From: Sulfurospirillum sp. SCADC
GTDB lineage: Bacteria; Campylobacterota; Campylobacteria; Campylobacterales; Sulfurospirillaceae
Assembly: GCF_000743525.1 (NCBI RefSeq)
Contig: NZ_JQGK01000007.1
Span: forward strand, 62,001 to 126,000
Direction of reading: 5' to 3'
DNA length: 64,000 nt
Position numbers and translations under genes: made by a program. Below, one piece after another: positions 14,581-24,316 of this stretch; positions within the stretch are counted from its first letter, which is position 1; every line of letters starts with the position of its first letter. The notes below the pieces were generated by a model. The model worked only from the letters and a program-made list of their open reading frames with translations, was not told the origin of the DNA and did no database searches.

Positions 14581-15929
14581 TCGGTATTGTGATGTTTATC
14601 GTCGGCATGCTGATGTTGCTGATAGGATTTCCTGTTGCCTTTACCTTTGGTGCAGTGTCGGTCTTTTTTGGGTTAGCTTCGGGCATGATAGACTCTTTGA
14701 GGGATGGTGGAACCATTATGGAAGGGCTTGATGCGGGGGCGCGGATGTTTGCTTTTATGCCGCATCGTATCTGGAGCATTATGAACAACACGATTCTGAT
14801 TTCCGTTCCGATGTTTATTTTAATGGGCATTATTTTACAAAAATCACGTTTGGCAGAGCGTTTGTTAGAGGCGATGGGCTTTTTGTTTGGCGAAATTCGT
14901 GGAGGACTCGCCATCAGCACGGTTTTAGTAGGTGCTCTGCTTGCCGCATCGACCGGTGTTGTTGGTGCCAGTGTTGTGGCAATGGGCGTGATCTCCTTGC
15001 CTGTTATGCTCAAATACAACTACTCCAAATCCCTTGCGTGCGGAACCATTTGCGCTTCAGGAACCCTAGGGCAAATTATTCCGCCGTCTGTTGTTTTGAT
15101 TATTTTAGGGGATGTCTTTCAGCTTCCTGTAGGCGATCTGTTTGAGGGCGCTTTTTGGCCAGGATTGACACTGGTGGTTGTTTATATTCTCTACATTGCC
15201 ATCGTCGCTTTTTTTAACAAAGAGATGGCGCCAGCCATTCCTAAAAGTGAGCTGACGCACAGCAAATCCAAACAAATTGTGAATGCGTTCAAAGCGATTT
15301 TACCACCACTTATTTTAATTATTTTGGTCTTGGGTTCCATTTTTGAAGGCATTGCAACGCCTACGGAGTCTTCGGCTGTTGGGTGTATTGGTGCGATGGT
15401 TTTGGCGTGGATGTACCAATCATTTTCGTTGAAGATGATTCAAGAAGCATCGATGGAAACCGTGCGTACAACGGCAATGGTTTTTGCGATTTTAATCGGT
15501 GCGACCGCTTTCTCCATGGTTTTTAGCTACACCGGTGGCGATGAAATCATCGCAGAGGTTATGCGTTCTTTACCCGGCGATAAATGGGGATTTATTGTTG
15601 TCTCAATGCTCGCAATTATGGCATTGGGCTTTTTTATTGATTTTGTGGAGATCTCTTACATCATCATTCCTATTTTAGCGCCGATTGCAGAAGCGATTGG
15701 GTTGAGTCCGGTTTGGTATGCGCTTTTAATCGCACTTAATTTGCAAACCTCGTTTCTAACGCCACCGTTTGGCTTTAGTCTCTTTTATCTCAGAGGCGTT
15801 GCCCCTACTTCTGTTGCGACAATGGACATCTACAAAGGGGTGGTTCCTTTTATTCTTTTGCAAATCTTAGTGATGCTTGTTTTCACACTTTTCCCAGAGA
15901 TTTACGGTGTTACAATGATGCTCAAATAG
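14577..15929 (+). CDS. dctM: TRAP transporter large permease (DctM family)
   Basis: A 450-aa, 12-helix membrane protein of the DctM family. Typical features are the GAVSVFFGLASG segment, GIILQKSRLAERLLE and the ASGTLGQIIPPSVVLIILGD signature, with a second repeat containing ATPTESSAVGCIG. It forms the transport channel with DctQ. Substrate cannot be read from the sequence; the neighbouring dehydrogenase suggests a lactate-like 2-hydroxy acid or related carboxylate (inference). Confidence 0.92.
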   Translation: MIGIVMFIVGMLMLLIGFPVAFTFGAVSVFFGLASGMIDSLRDGGTIMEGLDAGARMFAFMPHRIWSIMNNTILISVPMFILMGIILQKSRLAERLLEAMGFLFGEIRGGLAISTVLVGALLAASTGVVGASVVAMGVISLPVMLKYNYSKSLACGTICASGTLGQIIPPSVVLIILGDVFQLPVGDLFEGAFWPGLTLVVVYILYIAIVAFFNKEMAPAIPKSELTHSKSKQIVNAFKAILPPLILIILVLGSIFEGIATPTESSAVGCIGAMVLAWMYQSFSLKMIQEASMETVRTTAMVFAILIGATAFSMVFSYTGGDEIIAEVMRSLPGDKWGFIVVSMLAIMALGFFIDFVEISYIIIPILAPIAEAIGLSPVWYALLIALNLQTSFLTPPFGFSLFYLRGVAPTSVATMDIYKGVVPFILLQILVMLVFTLFPEIYGVTMMLK

Positions 15930-16016
15930 GCTCATGTAGAAAAAATGTTTCGCTTCTTCTTCTTTACATGTAAGGTGTGTCACTTTTTTGCTTGATCGGC
16001 TTTACATGTAAGGTTT

Positions 16017-16049
16017 TTTGACAAAATGTCATGTGTTTTTTATGTCAAA
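16017..16049. promoter_or_regulatory. Inverted repeat upstream of the dehydrogenase gene
   Basis: TTTGACA (16017-16023) and TGTCAAA (16043-16049) are perfect 7-bp inverted arms, centred about 55 bp before the ATG. The left arm contains TTGACA and could double as a -35 element. It is a plausible operator or promoter for the dehydrogenase; no factor is assigned. Two TTTACATGTAAG palindromes lie just upstream (15963 and 16001). Confidence 0.35.
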
Positions 16050-16087
16050 TTGATACACTGAGTAAAACCCCCTTTAAAGGATTGTGA

Positions 16088-18913
16088 ATGTTATTAAGCG
16101 GAAAATATCTTGATTTCTACAATGAAATCATTGCGTTTATTCCCGAGAAGAGAATTTTTACCGATCCTCTTCATACCATAGCATACGGTACGGATGCTTC
16201 GTTTTACAGGTTAGTTCCCAAAGTCGTCGTTTGGGCCAATAATGCTGATGAAGTGAGTCAAATTCTTAAAATCACCTCTTCACTCTCTTTGCCAGTTGTT
16301 TTTCGAGCGGCAGGGACAAGCCTTTCTGGGCAAGCGATTACCGATTCCATTTTACTTATGACGTCACGTGATTGGAAAAAGATCAATGTGAATAAAGAAG
16401 TGAGTACCATCACCATGCAACCCTCAGTCATCGGTGCGGATGCGAATGCGTATTTGCTTCCGTATGGGAAAAAAATCGGTCCCGATCCTGCCAGTATTAG
16501 CTCCGCGATGATTGCAGGCATTGCCGCGAATAACGCGAGTGGTATGTGCTGTGGCACAACCGACAACTCCTACAAAACGCTTGAATCGATGAAGATTATC
16601 TTCCATGATGGCACTGAACTCGATACGGCATCACCCCAAAGTATCAAAGAGTTTAAACAATACCATCACGCTTTGGTAGAGCGCATTAGCGCACTCTCGG
16701 CTGAGATTAAAGCCAATCCTTCACTTCATGATAAAATTGTCCGTAAATTTAAGATCAAAAATACCTGTGGGTATAGCCTTAATGCACTGGTGGATTATGA
16801 AGATCCAATTGATATTATCGCGCACCTCATGATCGGTAGTGAAGGTACGCTTGGATTTATTAAAGAGATTACCTTTAAAACGGTGCCTGAGTACAAAGAT
16901 AAAGCCAGTGCGTTGATGATCTTTAAAAACATCAAAGATGCCTGTGACGCGGTTATTGTGCTTAAAACTCAATGCAAAGAAAACGTGGCTGCGGCTGAAA
17001 TGATGGATAGGGCAGGGCTTGCGAGTGTTGAAAACAAAGAGGGAATGCCAAGTTTCCTTAAAACACTAAGCCCCACAGCCACCGCTCTTTTAGTTGAAAG
17101 TCGCGCAGAAAACGATGCCAAATTGGATGAAAACATCGCCGTCATTTTAGAGAAACTCTCTCATTTTGAGCCTGAAATGCCACTGCATTTTACCAAAGAT
17201 GTGTACGAGTATACGAAGTATTGGAAAATTCGTAAAGGGCTTTTCCCTGCCGTTGGTGCTGTGCGTGAGAGCGGAACAACGGTTATCATCGAAGATGTGG
17301 CGTATCCTATCGAATCTTTGGCGGATGCAACGTTGGAGCTTCAAGACCTTTTCAAAAAGTATGGCTACAACGAAGCGATTATTTTTGGACATGCTCTGGA
17401 TGGCAATCTACACTTTGTCTTCACCCAAGCCTTTGAAGATCCCAAAGAGATTCAACGCTACGAAGCGTTTATGCAAGATGTTGCCGAGCAAGTAGCCACA
17501 AAATACCATGGTAGTCTTAAAGCCGAACACGGCACAGGTCGCAATATGGCGCCATTTGTCGAATTGGAATGGGGAAATGATGCTTATATGCTTATGAAAG
17601 AGATTAAGAATATTTTTGACCCTCGTGGACTTCTCAATCCTGGCGTCATTATCAATGATGATCCTAAAGCGCATCTTAAAAACTTCAAATCAATGCCCGT
17701 AACAGATGAGTATATCGATAAGTGTATCGAGTGTGGTTTTTGTGAACCTGCCTGTCCATCGAACTTTTTAACACTTACACCTCGACAGCGCATTGTTTCC
17801 AATCGTTATATGAGTACCCTGAAAAATGCAGGAGATGAAGAAGCACTTGAAGCGTTTCAGGCGTTGTATCAGTACGATGGGGTTGACACCTGTGCCACGT
17901 GTTCACTCTGTTCACTGGTCTGCCCTGTTGGCATTGATACAGGTGCATTAACGAAGAAGATTCGTGCACATCAAATCACCCCAACGCAGCACAAAATTGC
18001 TAGTATGATTGCCAATAACTATGGAACCATTTTAGGTGTAGGTAGCTTTGTTTTAAGTGCCGTAAAAGGTGTCAATGCTGTTATTCCTGATGGCGTTATG
18101 AAAGCAATGAGCGCAGGTGTTACCGCACTCAGTGGAAATAAATTGCCACTATGGACAACCAGTCTACCCGGTGGTCATACGTTTAAAGACAGCAGAAAAC
18201 TCTTTGGCGTTGCTGATAAAGTGGTCTATTTTTCATCGTGTCTCAATCGTACCATGGGAAATCCAAAGCCAAAAGGTGAAGAGAAAGAGTTGGATGAACT
18301 CATCATCGGTATTTTAGAAAAAGCGGGCTTTGAAGTGATTTTCCCAGAGCAGTTAAAGCCATTGTGCTGTGGTATGCCTTTTTCGAGTAAAGGGTATAAA
18401 AAAGAGGGAAAACAAAAATCAGTTGAGCTTGAAGCTGCCTTGAATAAAGCAAGTGAAAACGGTAAATACCCAATCTTATGTGACATGAGTTCGTGTACCA
18501 AAACCATGATGGAGTATTTTGATTCAGGATTAAAAGTTCACGATCCTATTGAGTTTATTCATGATTTTCTCTTAGATAAGCTTACCATTAAGCAAATTGA
18601 TGAGCCAGTGGTCATTCATACGATTTGCAGTACGCGAAAAATGGGATTAGCCGATAAATTTGAAAAAATTGCACGTTTGTGCAGCTCTAAGGTCACGGTT
18701 CCTGCGGATGTCACCTGTTGTGGCTTTGCAGGAGATCGTGGGTTTAACTACCCAGAGCTTAATAAATCGGCATTACGTCATCTCAAAGCATCCATTCCCA
18801 GCGATACAAAATTAGCTTTTTCGACAGGAAAACCCTGTGAAATTGGTTTGAGCGAAGAGAGTGGATTGGAGTATCGTTCCCTCTTTTATCTCCTTGAACG
18901 CGCTATTTCTTAA
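16088..18913 (+). CDS. dld: FAD/Fe-S D-lactate dehydrogenase-type oxidoreductase
   Basis: A 941-aa fusion: N-terminal FAD-binding PCMH domain (about 40-270, with GTSLSGQAI and NNASGMCCGT), FAD-oxidase C domain (about 270-530), two 4Fe-4S motifs (CIECGFCEPACP near residue 545; CATCSLCSLVCP near 601) and a C-terminal CCG domain pair (LCCGMPFSS; TCCGFAGDRG). This matches the large respiratory D-lactate dehydrogenases of Helicobacter and Campylobacter relatives, which pass electrons to quinone. Other 2-hydroxy acids such as glycolate or 2-hydroxyglutarate are possible. TRAP genes upstream and the oad-pck cluster downstream support a role in carboxylate catabolism. Confidence 0.85.
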   Translation: MLLSGKYLDFYNEIIAFIPEKRIFTDPLHTIAYGTDASFYRLVPKVVVWANNADEVSQILKITSSLSLPVVFRAAGTSLSGQAITDSILLMTSRDWKKINVNKEVSTITMQPSVIGADANAYLLPYGKKIGPDPASISSAMIAGIAANNASGMCCGTTDNSYKTLESMKIIFHDGTELDTASPQSIKEFKQYHHALVERISALSAEIKANPSLHDKIVRKFKIKNTCGYSLNALVDYEDPIDIIAHLMIGSEGTLGFIKEITFKTVPEYKDKASALMIFKNIKDACDAVIVLKTQCKENVAAAEMMDRAGLASVENKEGMPSFLKTLSPTATALLVESRAENDAKLDENIAVILEKLSHFEPEMPLHFTKDVYEYTKYWKIRKGLFPAVGAVRESGTTVIIEDVAYPIESLADATLELQDLFKKYGYNEAIIFGHALDGNLHFVFTQAFEDPKEIQRYEAFMQDVAEQVATKYHGSLKAEHGTGRNMAPFVELEWGNDAYMLMKEIKNIFDPRGLLNPGVIINDDPKAHLKNFKSMPVTDEYIDKCIECGFCEPACPSNFLTLTPRQRIVSNRYMSTLKNAGDEEALEAFQALYQYDGVDTCATCSLCSLVCPVGIDTGALTKKIRAHQITPTQHKIASMIANNYGTILGVGSFVLSAVKGVNAVIPDGVMKAMSAGVTALSGNKLPLWTTSLPGGHTFKDSRKLFGVADKVVYFSSCLNRTMGNPKPKGEEKELDELIIGILEKAGFEVIFPEQLKPLCCGMPFSSKGYKKEGKQKSVELEAALNKASENGKYPILCDMSSCTKTMMEYFDSGLKVHDPIEFIHDFLLDKLTIKQIDEPVVIHTICSTRKMGLADKFEKIARLCSSKVTVPADVTCCGFAGDRGFNYPELNKSALRHLKASIPSDTKLAFSTGKPCEIGLSEESGLEYRSLFYLLERAIS

Positions 18914-18936
18914 GGATTCTGCTTTACATGTAAATA

Positions 18937-18974
18937 TGGGTCAATCACTCTTTATTGTAGACTGAATTGACCCA
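18937..18974. terminator. Large inverted repeat after dld (terminator or operator)
   Basis: Perfect 9-bp arms TGGGTCAAT (18937-18945) and ATTGACCCA (18966-18974) with a 20-base loop, in the 176-bp gap between dld and oadG. There is no T-run after the right arm, so an operator for the oad genes is as likely as a terminator. Confidence 0.4.
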
Positions 18975-19089
18975 ACTACCTCACCTTTAACACCACTTTT
19001 TCATGGGTTTGATTTAATAAATAAAATGATAAAATACTAAAATTTTGACTATGCTTTTTAGTTAAATTTAAACAAAAAGGGTTGCGTCT

Positions 19090-19335
19090 ATGGAAGTGAA
19101 TCTGATTGTGGAAAGCCTTAAATTCTTGGTTTTAGGAATGTCCACGGTATTTATGTTTTTGGTCTTAATGGTTGTTGTTTTGGAGCTTCAGGCTAAAATT
19201 ATCCTCAAATATTTTCCTCCCAAAGAGGTGAGTGTTTATAATTCTACACAAGAATTATCACAAAAAGATAACTTCACGGTTGTTGCAGCCATTGCTGCTT
19301 CTATTCAGTCATACAAAAAAAAATCAAAACAGTAA
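19090..19335 (+). CDS. oadG: Sodium-pump decarboxylase gamma subunit (OadG family)
   Basis: An 81-aa protein with one N-terminal transmembrane helix (about 10-32, LGMSTVFMFLVLMVVVLEL) and a polar tail ending in Lys-rich residues, the classic OadG layout. OadG holds the alpha and beta subunits of Na+-translocating decarboxylases together at the inner membrane. The ATG follows AAAGGG. The gene is 15 bp upstream of oadA. Confidence 0.85.
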   Translation: MEVNLIVESLKFLVLGMSTVFMFLVLMVVVLELQAKIILKYFPPKEVSVYNSTQELSQKDNFTVVAAIAASIQSYKKKSKQ

Positions 19336-19350
19336 AAAGGGCAAAGTAAG

Positions 19351-21165
19351 ATGGCTAAAAAATACATCGATGTGATGGATACAACGTTTAGAGATGGTTT
19401 TCAATCGGTTTTTGGTGGACGTGTACTTATGGATGATTTTCTCCCTGCAGTTGCTGCAGCAAGAGATGCGGGTATTAGCCATTTTGAATTTGGTGGTGGA
19501 GCACGTTTTCAAAGCCTTTACTTTTATCTTAATGAAGATGCTTTTGAGATGATGGATCGTTTTCGTGCCATCGCAGGTCCTGATGCCAACCTTCAAACCT
19601 TAGCACGTGGCGTCAATACCGTAATGCTCGATACGGGCAATCGTGATTTGATTGACTTGCATGCCAAAATGTTTAAAAAACACAGTACGACAACCATTCG
19701 TAACTTTGATGCACTCAATGATATTGAAAACCTCAAATACAGCGGTGAACGCATTGTGCATCATGGACTTAAACACGAGATCGTGGTAACGATGATGGAC
19801 CTTCCTCCTAAATGTGTGGGAGCGCATGATGTTGCTTTTTATGAGAAAACGCTTCGTGAGATTTTAGATTCAGGTATTCCGTATCACAGTGTCTGTTTTA
19901 AAGATGCGAGTGGAACTTCCAGCCCTCAAAAAGTGTACGAGACCATAAAAATGGCTAAAAAATTACTGCCTGAAAACACCCATGTTAGACTTCATACGCA
20001 TGAAACGGCAGGTGTCAGTGTGGCGTGTTATCTTGCCGCCCTTGAAGCAGGTGCCGATGGAATCGACCTTGCCGCTTCACCTGTGAGTGGTGGTACCTCT
20101 CAACCAGACATCTTAACGATGCTTCACGCGGTGAAAGGTAAAAATTACGATCTTGGAGGATTAGAACTTGAGAAAATTTTGACCTACGAAGATGTGTTGC
20201 AAGACTGTTTAAAAGACTACTTTATGCCACCCGAAGCGGTGCAAGTCTCTCCTTTAATTCCTTTCTCCCCAATGCCGGGGGGTGCTCTAACGGCCAATAC
20301 TCAAATGCTACGCGATAACAACATTTTACATAAATTCCCAGAAGTCATCAAAGCGATGCGTGAAGTCGTTGAAAAAGGTGGCTACGGTACGAGTGTCACG
20401 CCTGTATCGCAATTTTATTTCCAACAAGCCTTTAACAATGTGATGTTTGGACCGTGGACAAAAATTGCAGAAGGTTATGGCAAAATGGTGCTTGGTTACT
20501 TTGGAAAAACACCAGTCACTCCAGATGAACATGTTGTCGCCCTCGCAAGTGAGCAACTTAAATTAGAACCAACAAAGAAAAATGCACTTGATTTGGCAGA
20601 TGCGGATGAGAGTAAATCACTTGCACATGTGAAACAGATCTTAGCAAAAGAGGGACTTAAAACAACTGAAGAGAATCTCTTTATTGCCGCTTCATGTAAG
20701 GAAAAAGGTATTGCATTCCTCAAAGGTGAAGCAAAAGTCAATGTTCGTAAAATTGGTAAAGCAGAGAAAGAGAAGATTGTTTGCAGTGCCTCTTCAGATT
20801 ATACGGTCATTGTCAATGGTCAAAAATACAATGTTAAATCGTCCGATAAACAAGATGCTTTTGTCATTAACGGGCAAGAGTATTTTATAGAAATCGAAGA
20901 GGGATGCAGTGATGAAGCAGGTGGCGCTCATGTTGCAGCCTCTGCTTCTTCAAACGGTACTGAAATTAAAGCAGGCATTCCTGGTTCGATCTTTAAAGTA
21001 CTTGTGAATGTCGGCGATAAAGTGAGCAAAGGTCAACCCGTTATTGTGATTGAAGCCATGAAAATGGAAATTGAAGTGACAGCCCCATCCGATGGTGTGG
21101 TCAGTAGCGTCAGAGTGAAACAAGGTGATACCATCGTCAATAATCAATTACTTGTAACATTATAA
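19351..21165 (+). CDS. oadA: Oxaloacetate decarboxylase alpha subunit / pyruvate carboxylase subunit B
   Basis: A 604-aa biotin enzyme: carboxyltransferase TIM barrel (about 1-290, metal-site motif [10 protein letters not shown] and HTHET), a conserved PYC/OADA middle domain (about 300-470), and a C-terminal biotinyl domain with the AMKM lysine (EAMKMEIEV). In C. jejuni the homologue (PycB) lies next to pckA and works as part of pyruvate carboxylase. Here it is flanked by OadG and OadB, so a Na+-pumping oxaloacetate decarboxylase is the simplest reading. Both roles may be served by the same subunit. Confidence 0.9.
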   Translation: MAKKYIDVMDTTFRDGFQSVFGGRVLMDDFLPAVAAARDAGISHFEFGGGARFQSLYFYLNEDAFEMMDRFRAIAGPDANLQTLARGVNTVMLDTGNRDLIDLHAKMFKKHSTTTIRNFDALNDIENLKYSGERIVHHGLKHEIVVTMMDLPPKCVGAHDVAFYEKTLREILDSGIPYHSVCFKDASGTSSPQKVYETIKMAKKLLPENTHVRLHTHETAGVSVACYLAALEAGADGIDLAASPVSGGTSQPDILTMLHAVKGKNYDLGGLELEKILTYEDVLQDCLKDYFMPPEAVQVSPLIPFSPMPGGALTANTQMLRDNNILHKFPEVIKAMREVVEKGGYGTSVTPVSQFYFQQAFNNVMFGPWTKIAEGYGKMVLGYFGKTPVTPDEHVVALASEQLKLEPTKKNALDLADADESKSLAHVKQILAKEGLKTTEENLFIAASCKEKGIAFLKGEAKVNVRKIGKAEKEKIVCSASSDYTVIVNGQKYNVKSSDKQDAFVINGQEYFIEIEEGCSDEAGGAHVAASASSNGTEIKAGIPGSIFKVLVNVGDKVSKGQPVIVIEAMKMEIEVTAPSDGVVSSVRVKQGDTIVNNQLLVTL

Positions 21166-21173
21166 GGGACAAA

Positions 21174-22484
21174 ATGAAAAAAAAGATCATTGGGATAATG
21201 TTGTTTTTAGGATTGATGGTGATTCCCTCATTTCTAAATGCGAGCGATGTAGCCAAAGAGAATTTAAACCAAGACTATAAATCCAAAAGCGTTTCGGAGC
21301 TTTTTGTCTCATTGTATGAATCCACAGGTATTAATGCCATGATTAATCCTGTTGAAGGATTAATTTCGCATGGCATTCCTGTCTCTACCTTTAACCAAGG
21401 TGCGGGTAAGGTTGTCATGATGGCTATCTGCTTTGTGTTAATTTATCTAGCGATTGCAAAAGGGTTTGAGCCGTTGCTGCTCATTCCGATTGCGTTTGGT
21501 GGATTCTTAGCCAATATTCCTGTGGCGGATATTGCAGGCCCTGAAGGATTTTTAGGTATTTTATTTAACATGGGTATCAGTTCAGGGCTTTTCCCCTTGA
21601 TGATTTTTATGGGCGTGGGTGCGATGACGGACTTTGGTCCTCTTTTAGCAAACCCTAAGACGGCCCTTTTAGGGGGTGCTGCACAACTTGGTATCTTTGG
21701 TACGATTGTAGGTGCGGCTATTCTAACCGAATACACAGGCTTTATTAACTTCTCTTTGAAAGATGCGTGTGCCATTGGTATTATCGGTGGCGCAGATGGT
21801 CCTACCTCTATTTTTGTAGCAACGAGGTTAGCACCGGATCTTTTGGGTGCTATTGCGGTAGCAGCGTATTCGTATATGGCATTGGTACCTATTATTCAAC
21901 CTCCTATTATGAAAGCGCTTACAACGAAAGAAGAGCGACTGATTAAGATGGAGCAGTTACGCGAAGTCTCTAAACTTGAAAAGATTATTTTTCCTATTAC
22001 CGTGATGATTTTATGTATTTTGATTTTGCCTGATGCGACCCCTTTGATTGGAGCACTTGCTTTTGGAAATTTAGCACGTGAATCGGGTGTGGTGAAACGA
22101 TTGTCCGACACAATGGAAAACGCGTTAATCAACATTGTAACCATTTTTCTAGGGCTCTCAGTTGGGTCAAAATTGGCCGCTGAAAAGTTTTTGGTTCCAG
22201 AGACGTTAGGCATTATTGTTTTAGGACTGATTGCTTTTTCTATGGGAACTGCAGGTGGTATCCTTATGGCAAAAGTGATGAATAAATTTAGCAAACATAA
22301 AGTAAACCCACTCATTGGTTCAGCAGGTGTGAGTGCTGTACCTATGGCGGCAAGGGTATCCAATAAAGAGGGTATGAAAGAAGATCCAACCAATATGCTT
22401 TTAATGCATGCGATGGGTCCAAATGTGGCAGGTGTCATTGGCTCTGCGGTTGTAGCAGGTGTGCTGCTGTCCATTTTTAAATAA
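21174..22484 (+). CDS. oadB: Sodium-pump decarboxylase beta subunit
   Basis: A 436-aa integral membrane protein with about 9-10 helices and OadB signatures, including [10 protein letters not shown] and the conserved [12 protein letters not shown] and [13 protein letters not shown] segments. It carries out carboxybiotin decarboxylation coupled to Na+ export. The N terminus has a hydrophobic signal-like helix and about 50 further residues before the conserved part. It begins 9 bp after oadA. Confidence 0.92.
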   Translation: MKKKIIGIMLFLGLMVIPSFLNASDVAKENLNQDYKSKSVSELFVSLYESTGINAMINPVEGLISHGIPVSTFNQGAGKVVMMAICFVLIYLAIAKGFEPLLLIPIAFGGFLANIPVADIAGPEGFLGILFNMGISSGLFPLMIFMGVGAMTDFGPLLANPKTALLGGAAQLGIFGTIVGAAILTEYTGFINFSLKDACAIGIIGGADGPTSIFVATRLAPDLLGAIAVAAYSYMALVPIIQPPIMKALTTKEERLIKMEQLREVSKLEKIIFPITVMILCILILPDATPLIGALAFGNLARESGVVKRLSDTMENALINIVTIFLGLSVGSKLAAEKFLVPETLGIIVLGLIAFSMGTAGGILMAKVMNKFSKHKVNPLIGSAGVSAVPMAARVSNKEGMKEDPTNMLLMHAMGPNVAGVIGSAVVAGVLLSIFK

Positions 22485-22507
22485 AATGTTTTGAGGATAT
22501 AAAGACG

Positions 22508-24085
22508 ATGTCGAAGATTAATGAAATTGAAAAGTTAGGCTTAACCACGGTTGGTAAGATTCACTACAACCTCGATTATGAAGCGTTGCTGAAACATGAA
22601 ATTGCCAATAATGAAGGGCGTGTCACCAGCAATGGTACGTTTAGTGTGGATACAGGAATTTTTACAGGTCGAAGCCCGAAAGATAAATACTTTGTAGATC
22701 AAGCGCCTTCCAATCAGTACATCTCATGGGGCAAAATGAACCATAAAATCAGTAAAGAGATTTTTGAAGAGCTGTTTGATAAAGTCAAAAAACAGCTCTC
22801 TGGTAAAGATATTTACGTTCAAGATGCTTACAGTGGTGGCAGTTTAGCGAGTCGCAAAAGCATTCGTGTGGTCACAGAGATTGCATGGCAAGCTCATTTT
22901 GTCAAAAACATGTTTATTCGTCCCAGTGAAGAAGAACTTGCCCATTTTAAACCAGACTTTGTGCTCTACAATGCGTGTAAAATGGTCAACGATGACTATA
23001 AAAAACACAATCTTCATTCCGATGTGTTTGTTGTTTTTAATGTGGAAGAGAACATTGCGATTATCGGAGGCACATGGTACGGTGGAGAGATTAAAAAAGG
23101 TATCTTCTCCATGATGAACTACTGGTTGCCATTAGAAGGCAAACTCTCGATGCACTGTTCTGCGAATGTCGGTGAAAAAGGCGATACCGCCCTTTTCTTT
23201 GGACTTTCAGGAACGGGTAAAACAACGCTTTCCACCGATCCTAAACGTAAACTCATTGGCGATGATGAGCATGGTTGGGATGATGAAGGTGTCTTTAACT
23301 TTGAAGGCGGCTGTTACGCCAAATGTATCAACCTTGATCCAAGCAGTGAGCCTGAAATTTTTGGTGCGATTCGTCAAGATGCCCTGTTAGAAAATGTTGT
23401 TATCAATGACAACGGGGTTGTGGATTATGCCGATGCCTCTAAAACAGAAAATACCCGCGTCTCTTATCCTATCTATCATATTGACAATCACGAAGTAAGC
23501 CTTCAAGCAGGGCACCCTAAAAAAATCATCTTTTTAAGTGCTGACGCGTTTGGTGTTTTACCTCCCGTATCCAAACTCACCAAAGAGCAAGCGATGTACT
23601 ACTTCCTCAGTGGCTATACGGCTAAAGTTGCAGGAACAGAGCGTGGTGTTACCGAGCCCGTTGCGACCTTTAGTGCATGTTTTGGTGAGGCATTTTTACC
23701 CTTGCATCCAACCGTGTACGCGAAGCTTTTAGGCGAAAAGATTGCCAAGCACAATGTGGATGTCTACTTGGTCAACACTGGTTGGAGCGGCGGAAGCTAT
23801 GGTATCGGTAAACGTATGAGCATTAAAGCAACCCGTGCGTGTATTAACGCCATTTTGGATGGCAGTATCAACGAGTGTGAGTTTGAAACCATTCCGGTCT
23901 TTAACATTCAAGCCCCAAAAGCGCTCGCAGGCGTTCCAACCGAAGTGCTCAACCCGAAAAGTACCTGGGAAAATAAAAGCCTTTACGATGCAACCAGAGA
24001 TGAGCTTGCCGAGATGTTTATTGAGAATTTCAAAAAATACATTACAGCCGATTCTGATTTTTCTAACGCGGGTCCAAAACTCTAA
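22508..24085 (+). CDS. pckA: Phosphoenolpyruvate carboxykinase (ATP)
   Basis: A 525-aa protein with the ATP-type PEPCK P-loop [11 protein letters not shown] (about 236-246), the metal/substrate site [23 protein letters not shown] region and the N-terminal TGRSPKDK signature. It converts oxaloacetate plus ATP to PEP plus CO2. Last gene of the oadGAB-pckA group; a terminator follows. The pairing with the biotin enzyme is conserved in Campylobacterota. Confidence 0.96.
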   Translation: MSKINEIEKLGLTTVGKIHYNLDYEALLKHEIANNEGRVTSNGTFSVDTGIFTGRSPKDKYFVDQAPSNQYISWGKMNHKISKEIFEELFDKVKKQLSGKDIYVQDAYSGGSLASRKSIRVVTEIAWQAHFVKNMFIRPSEEELAHFKPDFVLYNACKMVNDDYKKHNLHSDVFVVFNVEENIAIIGGTWYGGEIKKGIFSMMNYWLPLEGKLSMHCSANVGEKGDTALFFGLSGTGKTTLSTDPKRKLIGDDEHGWDDEGVFNFEGGCYAKCINLDPSSEPEIFGAIRQDALLENVVINDNGVVDYADASKTENTRVSYPIYHIDNHEVSLQAGHPKKIIFLSADAFGVLPPVSKLTKEQAMYYFLSGYTAKVAGTERGVTEPVATFSACFGEAFLPLHPTVYAKLLGEKIAKHNVDVYLVNTGWSGGSYGIGKRMSIKATRACINAILDGSINECEFETIPVFNIQAPKALAGVPTEVLNPKSTWENKSLYDATRDELAEMFIENFKKYITADSDFSNAGPKL

Positions 24086-24101
24086 TTCAATCTTTACATG
24101 T

Positions 24102-24125
24102 AAAGGAGTTTCCAACTCCTTTACT
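24102..24125 (+). terminator. Rho-independent terminator after pckA
   Basis: Perfect 9-bp stem AAAGGAGTT (24102-24110) and AACTCCTTT (24114-24122) with a 3-base loop. The 5' arm begins inside a TTTACATGTAAA palindrome (24093-24104). Confidence 0.75.
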
Positions 24126-24149
24126 TTAGTTTTACATCACATTATCTTA

Positions 24150-24290
24150 TTAGAGTTCTTGCAAAACTCTTGACACGTCTTTAAAGCAAAGCTCTAAAGA
24201 CTACGTTAACACTGGGTAATCCTTGGCGGAATGCCCACGCACCTTTGGTGCTTTAAGTTCTTGTAAAACTCATTTTGCAAGAACTTTATT
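24150..24290. repeat. Structured intergenic element with internal repeats before argH
   Basis: A 16-base segment at 24154-24169 recurs at 24256-24271 with one difference; its complement follows at 24273-24286, giving a 14-bp hairpin (24255-24268 with 24273-24286, one G-T). Between them are further small hairpins: GTCTTTA/TAAAGAC (24177-24183 with 24195-24201) and GCACC/GGTGC (24239-24243 with 24247-24251). It has no open frame. It could be a small mobile-element remnant, a structured RNA, or an argH leader with terminator. Confidence 0.5.
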
Positions 24291-24316
24291 ACTTTATTTT
24301 ACAGGGAGACACGTTC

